NCBI GenBank assembly: GCA_025455065.1
Contig: JALONG010000003.1
Location: forward strand, 1 to 64,000
Length of the DNA: 64,000 bases
Direction of reading: 5' to 3'
DNA from: Candidatus Kapaibacterium sp.
GTDB taxonomy: Bacteria; Bacteroidota; Ignavibacteria; Kapaibacteriales; UBA4661
The translations under genes were made by a program, and so were the position numbers. Positions within the stretch are counted from its first letter, which is position 1, and each line of letters opens with the position of its first letter. The notes under the pieces are model-generated. The model made no database searches. It was not told the DNA's origin and saw nothing but the letters and a program-made list of their open reading frames with translations. Below are positions 12,528 to 21,342 of the stretch, piece by piece.

Positions 12528-14255
12528 ATGCTCCACTTCTCACATCGCAATTCACGTTCCACTTTTGCAATTATCCTCGTAATAGCGCTTCAATGCTTGT
12601 TTGCAGGGTATAATCTTTTTGCTCAAGCCAAACAATCCCCTGTTATCGAAGCAATGAAAGCAGAAATGCAGCGCACGATGACGGAACTCAAAACCGAGCC
12701 GAACCCACCCTATTTTGTGTCGTATGCCATTACCGAAACACAATATGTCACACTCACGGCATCATTCGGAAAAATTGTTATGGAAGATTCCAACCGTGTG
12801 CGGACACTGGATGTGGAGGTGCGAGTCGGCAATTATGACCTCGACAACAAACGCCAAATTCGCGGAACAAATTTCGAGATGGGCGGTTTTTCACGTGGCA
12901 CTTCTATTCCGCTTGACGACGATGTTGCTGCCATTCGCACTGCTATCTGGGCTGCCACCGACAGGCAATACAAAGCAGCCGCAGAGCGGTATTTGAAGGT
13001 GGTCAGTAATCGTGCCGTCAAGGTGAAAGAAGAAGATTCTTCTGGTGATTTCTCCAAAGAAAAACCGAGCGTTTTTAGCGAGCCTCTGCAAAAATTGACT
13101 CTCAACACCGACGCTTGGCGTGAGCGTTTACGCCGTCTGTCAGCATTGTTTGTAAGCGACACGAAAATTTATACGGGTGATGTGTATTTGCGGGCGGAAG
13201 TGATTCATCGATATTTTGTCAATAGCGAAGGTACAACCATTCAAACCAGCGACCCATATGTGCGCCTCTTTGCGCAAGGGCGTACCAAAGCCGATGACGG
13301 TATGTCGTTACCGCTGTTCCGCAGCTATTTTGCGTTTACGGCAGACAGTTTGCCAAACGAAGAAATCATGCGCAAAGAAATTACCGAAATGACCACGCTT
13401 CTCGCTAAACTCCGCACTGCGCCACTTATGGAGACCTATTCGGGTCCGGCAATTTTGTCCGGTGAGGCTGCGGGTGTGTTTTTTCATGAAATTTTCGGAC
13501 ATCGCATTGAAGGGCATCGCCAAAAAGATGTGAACTCCAGTCAAACCTTCAAAAACCTTGTCGGAGAGCGCATATTACCGGAGTTTATTGATGTAGTGTT
13601 TGACCCCGCAGAACGTTTGTTAGCAGGACAAAACCTTGCCGGATATTTCAAATTTGATGATGAAGGCGTTGCGGGACAAAAGGTAATAACGGTGAAAAAT
13701 GGTGTGTTTCGTGAGTTTCTCATGTCCCGCGCACCGATTGACCAAATGCCCAATTCCAACGGACACGGTCGCAGACAAGCGGGCTTTTCGGTTGTCGCTC
13801 GGCAATCAAACTTAATGGTCAAAGCCGCAAAAACTGTTCCTTTCGACACGCTCCGCACCTTGCTTCGTGCGGAATGTAAGCGTCAAGGCAAGGAGTATGG
13901 TCTGTATTTCGTTGAAATTCAAGGCGGTTTCACGTTCACCAACCGTACCATGCCGAATGCGTTTAATGTTTTACCGCTTTTGGTCTATAAAATTTTTACC
14001 GATGGTCGCCCCGACGAGATTGTACGCGGTGTGGATTTGATTGGAACGCCGCTCACGACGTTCAAACAAATCACTGCTGCGGCGGATGATATGGGCGTAT
14101 TCAACGGCGTATGCGGCGCGGAATCAGGTGGCGTACCGGTTTCTGCCTCTTCGCCGAGTTTGCTGGTCAATGTGATTGAAGCACAGAAAAAAGCAAAATC
14201 ACAAGCAAAGCCGCCAATTCTAAGCTTTCCTGAGGATGCAAAGAAGACCAACTAG
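12528..14255 (+). CDS. Exported TldD/PmbA-family metallopeptidase-like protein
   Basis: 575 residues. The C-terminal two thirds match the TldD/PmbA family: GPAILSGEAAGVFFHEIFGH contains the HExxxH zinc motif (first His ~320), followed by RIEGHRQKD, FKFDDEGVAGQK and the late ESGGVPVSASSPSLLV segment. The family includes proteases that process peptide antibiotics and modified peptides. Unlike the cytosolic E. coli TldD (~480 residues), this protein begins with an apparent signal peptide (STFAIILVIALQCLFAGYNL, ending FAQ) plus an extra N-terminal domain, so it probably acts in the periplasm. No PmbA/TldE partner lies next to it. Confidence 0.85.
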   Translation: MLHFSHRNSRSTFAIILVIALQCLFAGYNLFAQAKQSPVIEAMKAEMQRTMTELKTEPNPPYFVSYAITETQYVTLTASFGKIVMEDSNRVRTLDVEVRVGNYDLDNKRQIRGTNFEMGGFSRGTSIPLDDDVAAIRTAIWAATDRQYKAAAERYLKVVSNRAVKVKEEDSSGDFSKEKPSVFSEPLQKLTLNTDAWRERLRRLSALFVSDTKIYTGDVYLRAEVIHRYFVNSEGTTIQTSDPYVRLFAQGRTKADDGMSLPLFRSYFAFTADSLPNEEIMRKEITEMTTLLAKLRTAPLMETYSGPAILSGEAAGVFFHEIFGHRIEGHRQKDVNSSQTFKNLVGERILPEFIDVVFDPAERLLAGQNLAGYFKFDDEGVAGQKVITVKNGVFREFLMSRAPIDQMPNSNGHGRRQAGFSVVARQSNLMVKAAKTVPFDTLRTLLRAECKRQGKEYGLYFVEIQGGFTFTNRTMPNAFNVLPLLVYKIFTDGRPDEIVRGVDLIGTPLTTFKQITAAADDMGVFNGVCGAESGGVPVSASSPSLLVNVIEAQKKAKSQAKPPILSFPEDAKKTN

Positions 14256-14273
14256 CGTCACCAAAAACAGAAA

Positions 14274-14315
14274 AAGCGTTGCGAGTTCATAGTTGAACTT
14301 GCAACGCTTTTTTTT
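14274..14315. terminator. Bidirectional terminator between convergent genes
   Basis: aagcgttgcgagttca (14274-14289) pairs with tgaacttgcaacgctt (14294-14309) with one G-T-type mismatch and a 4-nt loop, followed by T residues on the plus strand and preceded by A residues (T on the minus strand). It serves the TldD-like gene and the sugar-amidotransferase operon that converge here. Confidence 0.9.
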
Positions 14316-14328
14316 ATTGAAGATAAAT

Positions 14329-15540
14329 TTACGCCTGTTGTGTCCGTTCTTTCCAACGTGCAATTTGCTTTTCCGCTTCTGAGCGTGGCAAACCGCCGTC
14401 ACGCGACCATTGGTCAAAGTCTGCGAGTATTTTGCCGGGCGTAACTTTGGAATGGTCGTGTTTGTAGGGCGAAACCTGATGCCCCAGAGCGACTTCCATA
14501 AATTCTGCTTCGGTCAAACCGACAAATTCCAAGAACAAATCCAACGACGGGGGGCGTTTGCCTTCATATTCGTCAATCACTTCCAGCGCGTGGTATCTGT
14601 CCATACGTCCGTTACGAATGTCAATCGAAGCGAGGTGCGTAGGGCGCGTGTAACCGCGTTTGATGTACTTGATATAATCCCGAACACCCTGCATATAACA
14701 TTCGATTTTTTCGTAGTTGTATTCCGGCGGTACATTTTCAACTTCATCACCTTGCCAGCCAAGTTCATCCATAATCACTTTTGATTGCATTTTTACATCC
14801 CAAGGAATGTACGAACCCAAGCACACAGAACGGTATTGCAAACGGCGTAATTCCTTGAGTGGCGGATAGGAAAAGGGCATTAAATCGCGCTTATCTACTT
14901 GCCCTTCCAAGCGGACGTACATATCATCGGCATTGATGCCGAGATTCACAAAGCGGTTAAAGCGTTTTTCATCAACCTCTTCCGGCTGGTCGTAGCTGTA
15001 ATAGTTCGTGTACTCAGCAGAAGGCTCGCCCCAGAAAATCAGTGGAACATTGTAACGAATCGCCACCCACATCGGATAAGAAAAAATACCTGTGTGGCAA
15101 TGCCAGCAAAAATCGCCTTTTTCCAAGAATGACTGAAGCATAAGTTTCTGGACAACTTTCCAATTCGGCGTGAATTGATGCACATCCACACCCAATTTAC
15201 GCTGGACTCGTTTGGCATTTTCATTGATATTCGGACGATAAAAACCATGGTCAAACCGCACCACAAGCGGCTTCAAACCGTATTCTTTCATAAGATAATA
15301 CAGTGTCCATGTGCTGTCTTTGCCGAAACTGCATGGAACAATGCAATCATAATCATACTTGCCGCGATACTGCTCAACGAGGGCATCAAGTTCCGGCTTA
15401 CGAGCAGCCCAATCAACCTGTTCCTGTTTAATTTCCTGCCCTCGACAGATGTTACACACGCCTCCGGCATCGAAGGTAATAGTTTCATGCGTTTCGGGAG
15501 TTACACAGCGTGTGCAACGCTTGAGAGATGTGTCTATCAT
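14329..15540 (-). CDS. N-acetyl sugar amidotransferase (WbpG/PseA-like)
   Basis: 403 residues from ATG 15540; an in-frame GTG at 15576 would add 12 residues. An N-terminal zinc-ribbon-like segment (CTRCVTPET, then GVCNICRGQE) precedes a PP-loop ATPase domain with the nucleotide-binding SFGKDST. A later FCWHCHTG pair of cysteines is also family-like. Members convert an acetamido group on a surface sugar to an acetamidino group, using ammonia from a separate glutaminase such as HisH-like proteins. It is the last gene of a minus-strand nonulosonic-acid-type operon. No dedicated amidotransferase glutaminase partner is visible in the window. Confidence 0.85.
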   Translation of the reverse strand: MIDTSLKRCTRCVTPETHETITFDAGGVCNICRGQEIKQEQVDWAARKPELDALVEQYRGKYDYDCIVPCSFGKDSTWTLYYLMKEYGLKPLVVRFDHGFYRPNINENAKRVQRKLGVDVHQFTPNWKVVQKLMLQSFLEKGDFCWHCHTGIFSYPMWVAIRYNVPLIFWGEPSAEYTNYYSYDQPEEVDEKRFNRFVNLGINADDMYVRLEGQVDKRDLMPFSYPPLKELRRLQYRSVCLGSYIPWDVKMQSKVIMDELGWQGDEVENVPPEYNYEKIECYMQGVRDYIKYIKRGYTRPTHLASIDIRNGRMDRYHALEVIDEYEGKRPPSLDLFLEFVGLTEAEFMEVALGHQVSPYKHDHSKVTPGKILADFDQWSRDGGLPRSEAEKQIARWKERTQQA

Positions 15541-15576
15541 ATGTTTATTTTTCTGTAAAATATATTGCAAATTCAC

Positions 15577-16935
15577 TTACAAAATTTTCCGAAACACGGG
15601 CTTTGCCGCTTCACCAACAAGATGCTTCTCAAAACCGTCTTCCAAACCGCATTTGAATATTTCCAGCGATTCGTTCATCGCTTCGGCGAAGAAATCTACG
15701 TCATCGTTAGTATGGCTGAAACATGGCACAAATGCGCCTTGGAACAACACTCCACGTGCTATCATTTCTTGCATGACTAATGTGCGGAGTCCGTTGGAAA
15801 CCTCACCATTCTTGTCTTTGAATGCCATAAGCGGCATCCAATTCGACGGGACAACTTGAACGTAAGCATCCAAGCCATGTTTGGCAATGATTTCCCGATT
15901 CTTTACAATAAAACGGTCGCCAATAGCATGATTGTGAGCCACGACGTTGTGCTTCACAAACTCATCAATCGTTGCCAAGCCCGCAGCGATAGCGTGCGTC
16001 TCGCCTCCGTGTGTGCTGGAAATAAGAAATAGCTTTTCTGCGCCTGTTTTGCGAATACCACCAAGTTCCATAACTTCTTTTTTGCCAGTGAGTGCGCAGA
16101 AGGAAAAACCGTTGGCGATGCCTTTCCCCCACGTCGTTAAATCCGGCTCAACGCCATATTTGACCAGCGTTCCGGGAAAATGTGTTTTGAAGCCCGTAAT
16201 CATTTCGTCAATTACAAATAGCGCTCCGTTGTTGTGCGAAAGTTCGATTGCTTCCTGCAAAAAGTGCTTGGGTGCTTCCTGCCCGTGCGCACAGCCGCAG
16301 CCGTTGCCGCAAGCGTTACGCTCCGGCTCGGTTATCACCGCCGCAATTTGATTGGGGTATTTCTCGAAAAGTTCACGTAAAGACTGAATATCACAGCCTT
16401 TATAGGTTACGGACAATGCGGAAATTTCTTCGGGAACACCCAGATTACACGCTGTTTTGCCGATAAACCAATCGTCAAACGAGTAAAATGGGTGGTCGCC
16501 CGGAAAAGCAATAAGTTTGCGCCCCGTGAAGCCTCGTGCCAGCTTTACTGCTGCTGTTGTCACGCTTGAGCCATTTTTAGCAAATTTTATCATATCGTGT
16601 TGTGGCACAAGTGCGAGAAATTTTTCTGCTATTTCGCGCTCTATGTACGAGGGGCGTTGAAAATTTACACCGCGCAAAAGTTCTTCTCGAACCCGCTCCA
16701 AAACAGGCTCATATGCGTGTCCTAAACTGACCGATGTAAGCCCCATTGGGCAATCAAGATACTTATTGCCGTCAATATCCCAGATATACGCGCCTTTTCC
16801 ATGCGAAATAGCCGTTGGCGAACGTTGGGGAAATTGGTCGTCGCCACGCGAGTATGTGTGCGCTCCACCCGGAATGAGGTCGTGAATTTTGGAACGGTGT
16901 TCGTTCGATTTTGTGAAATTCGTGATTCGCTGCAT
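15577..16935 (-). CDS. Class III aminotransferase (glutamate-1-semialdehyde aminomutase-like)
   Basis: 452 residues of the PLP-dependent fold. HDLIPGGAHTYSRGDDQFPQ is the usual N-terminal entry, FAKNGSSVTTAAVKLAR the PLP-phosphate region, VIDEMITGF the PLP-ring Asp motif, and TWGKGIANGFSFCALTG carries the Schiff-base Lys. True HemL works in heme synthesis, but paralogues occur in cell-surface sugar clusters where they aminate a keto-sugar or move an amino group. Position between the cytidylyltransferase-like and amidotransferase genes indicates the sugar role. The insert CGNGCGCAHGQ is unusually cysteine-rich. Confidence 0.82.
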   Translation of the reverse strand: MQRITNFTKSNEHRSKIHDLIPGGAHTYSRGDDQFPQRSPTAISHGKGAYIWDIDGNKYLDCPMGLTSVSLGHAYEPVLERVREELLRGVNFQRPSYIEREIAEKFLALVPQHDMIKFAKNGSSVTTAAVKLARGFTGRKLIAFPGDHPFYSFDDWFIGKTACNLGVPEEISALSVTYKGCDIQSLRELFEKYPNQIAAVITEPERNACGNGCGCAHGQEAPKHFLQEAIELSHNNGALFVIDEMITGFKTHFPGTLVKYGVEPDLTTWGKGIANGFSFCALTGKKEVMELGGIRKTGAEKLFLISSTHGGETHAIAAGLATIDEFVKHNVVAHNHAIGDRFIVKNREIIAKHGLDAYVQVVPSNWMPLMAFKDKNGEVSNGLRTLVMQEMIARGVLFQGAFVPCFSHTNDDVDFFAEAMNESLEIFKCGLEDGFEKHLVGEAAKPVFRKIL

Positions 16936-17036
16936 TATTGAGAAGAAGTATTGAGTTGAAATGTTGAGTATGAGAATATGCCAAACGGCTGCTTAAACCT
17001 AGTTTTTAGCGAAATGCTCGTAAAACCTCCTTTCTC

Positions 17037-17828
17037 TTACAATCGTGGCATATATTGGCTTTGCAGCAACGAATAATAACTTTCTTTTGGCGAGTATCCG
17101 TCATTACTCGGAGCGTCTGCAAACAAGAAACGGTCTTTGTTCAACATTTCTAAGACATCGCGCAATAAAAATCGCGGGTTTGCTTCCGAAATATGCTTCA
17201 TTTCAAGTTTTTGGATAACACGATTCAGAAAATCGTAATCTTCTTGCGTATCCAACGTTAAGCGCAGTTTACTGATGTCGTCTGTGTGGGCAACATTTGC
17301 CACTCTAAATAATTCGGGATGATTACGAATATGCAGGGTAACGTGCTCGCGCTCCGGCTGCTCATGGGCATTTGTCCACGTCCGCTCTAGTGCCTCGAAG
17401 GTCATTACTTCACTATCGTAACCGTCGGGGAACGTTGGTGGATTCACATTAGCAGCATAGTCGCAATCGCCTTCTAAGAGGCGTTCAATCACACTATCAA
17501 CAATCACGGGGTCAATGAGCGGACAATCTGCCGTAATCCGCACAACAATATCCGCCTTAAAGTGCGTTGCCGTGCGGTAATATCTGTCCAAAACATCGTG
17601 CAAACTGCCTCGCATATATTCGGTTCTTGTCCGCCGCGCCCAACTGACAAGCGGGTCATCGGAAGCATCAATGCTTGTGGCAAGCACAATATGATTGATT
17701 CGCTTTGAGCCGGAAAGCTGGTGAACTACCCTCGCAACGGCAATTTTACTGCCGAGCGGCTTTAAGACTTTTCCCGGCAGGCGCGTAGAACTCATGCGGG
17801 CTTGAACAATTGCGACGATGTTGGGCAT
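17037..17828 (-). CDS. SpsF/NeuA-like cytidylyltransferase
   Basis: 263 residues beginning MPNIVAIVQARMSSTRLPGK, the nucleotide-binding signature of SpsF-type sugar-acid cytidylyltransferases. VRITADCPLIDP carries the metal-binding Asp. Such enzymes activate 3-deoxy-2-keto sugar acids with CTP, and the NeuB/PseI-like synthase is encoded upstream in the same operon. The exact sugar is unknown. A decayed small gene separates it from the aldo/keto reductase gene. Confidence 0.85.
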   Translation of the reverse strand: MPNIVAIVQARMSSTRLPGKVLKPLGSKIAVARVVHQLSGSKRINHIVLATSIDASDDPLVSWARRTRTEYMRGSLHDVLDRYYRTATHFKADIVVRITADCPLIDPVIVDSVIERLLEGDCDYAANVNPPTFPDGYDSEVMTFEALERTWTNAHEQPEREHVTLHIRNHPELFRVANVAHTDDISKLRLTLDTQEDYDFLNRVIQKLEMKHISEANPRFLLRDVLEMLNKDRFLFADAPSNDGYSPKESYYSLLQSQYMPRL

Positions 17829-17849
17829 AATAAAATTGGTAAAATGATT

Positions 17850-18146
17850 TTAGTAGTCTGCGCTTTCAAGGTAGCCGTTCAGAATGTCGTCGAGCGCCTG
17901 AACTTCCACAATTTTTTCATCCACGAATGTAGCAAATTCTTGAGGAGAAAATTTAGCTTCTCATACCTCTATTGAAGCCACTCGGAGAGTGCTTTGGAAA
18001 CGATGTCTATCGCAAGGCGAATATCGTCATACTGCTCATTTTGTTGATGATTTTTTCGTCATAGCAGTCATATCCTCAACAATGGCAATCATATCTGCAT
18101 AACGATTTGGAGTAAGAACATCATGCAAAGCCAAAAGTTCCTCCAT
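17850..18146 (-). pseudogene. Broken small gene of unknown function
   Basis: Reading the minus strand from ATG 18146 gives MEELLALHDVLTPNRYADMI and continues to a stop after 36 residues. Protein-like text resumes in other frames: EQYDDIRLAIDIVSKALSEW, then after another shift KFSPQEFATFVDEKIVEVQA, ending near 17850. At least two frameshifts are needed to join these into a ~100-residue acidic helical protein. I do not recognise the family. It lies inside the sugar operon between the aldo/keto reductase and SpsF-like genes, so it may be a dispensable passenger. Confidence 0.55.
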
Positions 18147-18169
18147 ACCGATTGTTCCTTATGGTCTGT

Positions 18170-19075
18170 TTACGTATTCCAATTCACTGGATTCAACAAT
18201 GACGGCTCTTTGACGACGATTCGCTCAATCTCCAGTTGCAATTCTTGGTCAAAATTTTCCTGTACCGAATCCAGAATTTGCCTGAGTTGCGCCAGTGTCT
18301 CGACGCCAAACAGCACTGAGGAAATAAGTGGATTGTGCAAGGCATAATTAAGCGCAAGCGACTGAAGTGTTATTACTGTTGCATTGACATTCTGTGCAAA
18401 TGTACCCTTTTCTTGAAGTCTATGCAAACGCTGAATATAAGGCATGAGTGGTGCAAGTTTCGGCGGGATGTCTGCCAACTGCTTAAAGAACAAGCCCTGT
18501 AAAAATACCGAGCGCGTATGCAACTCTTTGCCGGCATCATGAGCGATGCGCATGGAATCGCCACGTAGCCGCATATTATCAAGCAGATTAAAGGGAAACT
18601 GGATCACGTCAATAATCGGCAATCGGGCAGCAGCAATAATTTCCTCATTCGTATAAACCGAAACGCCTATACGAGTAATCAACCCGAGTTTTTTGAGTTT
18701 TTCCAGTTGTGAACGCAGATGCGGAAAATCCGCGATGTCCGAAAAGCGGTGAAATTGGTAGGTGTGGAGCGATGAAACGTGAAGTTTGGTGAGGGTTTGC
18801 GGAGTTTTTTCCAACAGATTGGTTTCCGCCTCAGCGTGAAACTTTGTGATGATACGAAATTTTGTCGGTGAAGTTGCATGAAATTCGCCGATGCGCTCAA
18901 TCGCTGTGCCGTAGGCATCGGCGGTATCAAGCGTTTTGATACCGCCTGCTGCGGCAGATTCTAATATTTTCAAAGCCTCTTTTTTACTTGGTTGCCCGGC
19001 GCTGTTGTTAATACCGTAAGGCATACCAAGTTGTACCGTTCCCAGTACCAATTTTTCTATGAGTATATTCTTCAT
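18170..19075 (-). CDS. Aldo/keto reductase
   Basis: 301 residues from ATG 19075; a TTG at 19087 would overlap the previous gene. LVLGTVQLGMPYGINN opens the (beta/alpha)8 barrel. KTLDTADAYG supplies the catalytic Asp and Tyr, and RIITKFH the catalytic Lys. The last strands (SSVLFGVETLAQLRQIL) are the NADPH-site end of the family. It starts 4 bp after the stop of the synthase gene, so the two are probably co-translated. Aldo/keto reductases of this sub-type recur beside NeuB-like and SpsF-like genes, presumably reducing a sugar intermediate; the substrate is not known. Confidence 0.85.
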   Translation of the reverse strand: MKNILIEKLVLGTVQLGMPYGINNSAGQPSKKEALKILESAAAGGIKTLDTADAYGTAIERIGEFHATSPTKFRIITKFHAEAETNLLEKTPQTLTKLHVSSLHTYQFHRFSDIADFPHLRSQLEKLKKLGLITRIGVSVYTNEEIIAAARLPIIDVIQFPFNLLDNMRLRGDSMRIAHDAGKELHTRSVFLQGLFFKQLADIPPKLAPLMPYIQRLHRLQEKGTFAQNVNATVITLQSLALNYALHNPLISSVLFGVETLAQLRQILDSVQENFDQELQLEIERIVVKEPSLLNPVNWNT

Positions 19076-19079
19076 CAGA

Positions 19080-20132
19080 TTATCCAAGAATATCCCACGA
19101 AACAGGTGTGCCTTTTTTTACAGCGTTTTTAACCGTTTTCCCAAGAATTGTTTCATAAAACTTTGGCAGTAAACCGCTTCCCGGTCGAACAATACGCAAA
19201 TTTTTTGCCGTAAATATCTCGCCCTTCTGCATATCTTCGGCAACAAAGAGCGAACGACGAAATTGAATAGACTTTTTCTCTTTTTCTGTCGGACCGTACG
19301 TGATTTGTCCTAATGCCTGATGCGCCCGTTCAGATTCAATGACCAGCGCTGCCATTTCTTCCGGCTCCATCGAAAACGTAGAATCCACGCCACCGTCAGC
19401 ACGCCGAAGCGTGAAATGTTTTTCCAAAACTCGTGCACCAAGCGCCACAGCCGCTACCGAAACACCAATACCCATCGTATGGTCGGAAAGCCCTATATGG
19501 CAACCGAACAGTTCGCGTAAATGCGGAATGGTCAGAATGTTCGTATTTTCCGGCGTTGCAGGATACGTGCTAGTACATTTTAGCAAGACTAAATTCGTAC
19601 AGCCCGCACCACGAGCGGCTTGCACAGCTTCGTCGAGTTCTGCGATGCTTGCCATACCCGTTGAGATAATAAGAGGCTTGCCTGTAGATGCAGCCTTGCG
19701 AATAAGCGGCAAATGGATGTTTTCAAAGGAGGCAATTTTGTAGCAGGGTACGCCTAACTCCTCAAGAAAATCCACCGCCGTCTCGTCAAATGGCGAACTG
19801 AACACTTCCAATCCCAACTTTCGTGCGTGGTCGAAGATAGGTTTGTGCCATTCCCACGGCGTGTATGCTTGTTGGTAAAGGTTATGTAGCGAAGCGCCTT
19901 TCCAAAGACTGTTGGGGTCGCTGATGTAAAAATCACCGTCTTGCACATCCAGCGTGATAGTGTCTGCGGTATAGGTTTGAAGTTTAATAGCGTGTGCGCC
20001 GGATTTGGCGGCGGCATCGACAATTTCTAATGCGCGGTCGAGCGATTGATTGTGATTACCGCTCATTTCTGCAATAACAAACGGCTTATGAGCCGCACCG
20101 ATGATGTGTTTTCCAATTTGAAAATCGTGCAT
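19080..20132 (-). CDS. Sialic/pseudaminic acid synthase-like (NeuB/PseI family)
   Basis: 350 residues. The NeuB barrel starts with KPFVIAEMSGNHNQSLDRA and GAHAIKLQTYTADT; SSPFDETAVDFLEELGVPCYKIASFE and LISTGMAS are strongly conserved family segments; VLEKHFTLRR carries metal and substrate ligands. The C-terminal SAF (antifreeze-like) domain is present (IQFRRSLFVAEDMQKGEIFT, then NLRIVRPGSGL). The enzyme condenses phosphoenolpyruvate with an N-acetyl sugar to make a nine-carbon sugar acid. The GNHN and SSPFD motifs are PseI-like, but the product cannot be fixed from sequence. It is the first gene of the sugar operon. Confidence 0.9.
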   Translation of the reverse strand: MHDFQIGKHIIGAAHKPFVIAEMSGNHNQSLDRALEIVDAAAKSGAHAIKLQTYTADTITLDVQDGDFYISDPNSLWKGASLHNLYQQAYTPWEWHKPIFDHARKLGLEVFSSPFDETAVDFLEELGVPCYKIASFENIHLPLIRKAASTGKPLIISTGMASIAELDEAVQAARGAGCTNLVLLKCTSTYPATPENTNILTIPHLRELFGCHIGLSDHTMGIGVSVAAVALGARVLEKHFTLRRADGGVDSTFSMEPEEMAALVIESERAHQALGQITYGPTEKEKKSIQFRRSLFVAEDMQKGEIFTAKNLRIVRPGSGLLPKFYETILGKTVKNAVKKGTPVSWDILG

Positions 20133-20159
20133 AATTCATTGGTTAGATTTGTATGATAT

Positions 20160-21281
20160 TTACTGTATTTTTCGTTTAAGTGTAATGACTCGCCTATACG
20201 ACTCATCAATCCTTGCTTGTGAGATTTTTCCTTCTTTCACCAAACGCTTAATAATGCTTGTGGCTTTGGTAATAATATCGGGGTCATACTGCAAATTATT
20301 ACCAAAACACAAAATATCCACACCCGCATTGATGCACTTTTCGATAGCCACATCCAGCCCGTAGTGGTCAGCGATTGCGCCCATTTGCATATCGTCGGAA
20401 ATGACCACACCTTGATATTTCAAGCTATCTCGCAAAATGCCCGTAATGACACGCTTCGAGAGTGTTGCCGGAACATCAGCATCCAAGCGTTTATTAAAGA
20501 TATGCGCCGTCATAATCATATCCACTTTGCCTTGCTTAATGAGTTCAGCGTAAGGATTTATCTCCTTCGATGTCCACGTATCGCTCACATCCACAAAACC
20601 CTTGTGGGAATCGGCCTTCGACGAGCCGTGACCGGGAAAATGCTTCAGCGTTGTGATAATGCCTTTTTTACGATGCTCTTCTACGATGATAGCCGCTTGC
20701 GCTGCAACAACACTCGGTTCCGGTGAAAAACTTCGCTCCACTTTGCCAATAACCGGATTTTCGGGATTCACATTCACATCCACCGACGGCGCAAAGTTCA
20801 AATTAAAGCCCATATCTGCAAGCGTTTGTGCGGTCTTTGCGGCATAAGAGCGCGTAGAATCGGGATTGTTGAGTTTACCCAAATACTGCTGCGAAACCGA
20901 CGGTGGAAAACCATATTTCGGTTTTAAGCGGTTTACCTTCCCGCCTTCTTGGTCAATACTAATAAACAGCGGCAAACCTGTACCACTCTCGTTTGCAGCT
21001 TTGCGCAGTTGTGCTGTGAGGGCACTTACTTGCTGGGGTGATTCGATATTACGCTTGTATTCTTTGGTGGGAACATCGTAATCAAAGAAGATAACACTAC
21101 CCACGCGTCCGGCTTTGACATCACGCAAAAACGTGTCTGTTTCGGGCAATGACATACCGCGAAAGCCGATAAGGAGCATTTGTGCGATTTTGAGGTCGAG
21201 AGAATCGCGTGTTTGCGCCATGCACGAGCCGGAGGCAAGTGTGAAGGCGAGGAAGAAGGCGAGTGTGAGCGTTGTTTTCAT
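20160..21281 (-). CDS. GH3 beta-N-acetylhexosaminidase-like (NagZ-type), exported
   Basis: 373 residues with a signal peptide (MKTTLTLAFFLAFTLASGSC, ending MAQ; the Cys could make it a lipoprotein). The GH3 barrel is clear: SIDQEGGKVNRLKPKYGFP, LKHFPGHGSSKADSHKG with the substrate-binding KH and catalytic-loop His, and VVISDDMQMGAI with the nucleophile Asp. These enzymes release terminal GlcNAc, commonly from peptidoglycan fragments. Unlike cytosolic E. coli NagZ this one is exported. It is followed by the nonulosonic-acid operon on the same strand with a 27-bp gap. Confidence 0.9.
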   Translation of the reverse strand: MKTTLTLAFFLAFTLASGSCMAQTRDSLDLKIAQMLLIGFRGMSLPETDTFLRDVKAGRVGSVIFFDYDVPTKEYKRNIESPQQVSALTAQLRKAANESGTGLPLFISIDQEGGKVNRLKPKYGFPPSVSQQYLGKLNNPDSTRSYAAKTAQTLADMGFNLNFAPSVDVNVNPENPVIGKVERSFSPEPSVVAAQAAIIVEEHRKKGIITTLKHFPGHGSSKADSHKGFVDVSDTWTSKEINPYAELIKQGKVDMIMTAHIFNKRLDADVPATLSKRVITGILRDSLKYQGVVISDDMQMGAIADHYGLDVAIEKCINAGVDILCFGNNLQYDPDIITKATSIIKRLVKEGKISQARIDESYRRVITLKRKIQ

Positions 21282-21342
21282 GAAAAAAGCAGTAAAAGAA
21301 TTTAGAGTCCAAAATGGTAATGAATATACCCTGTTGTTTGGG

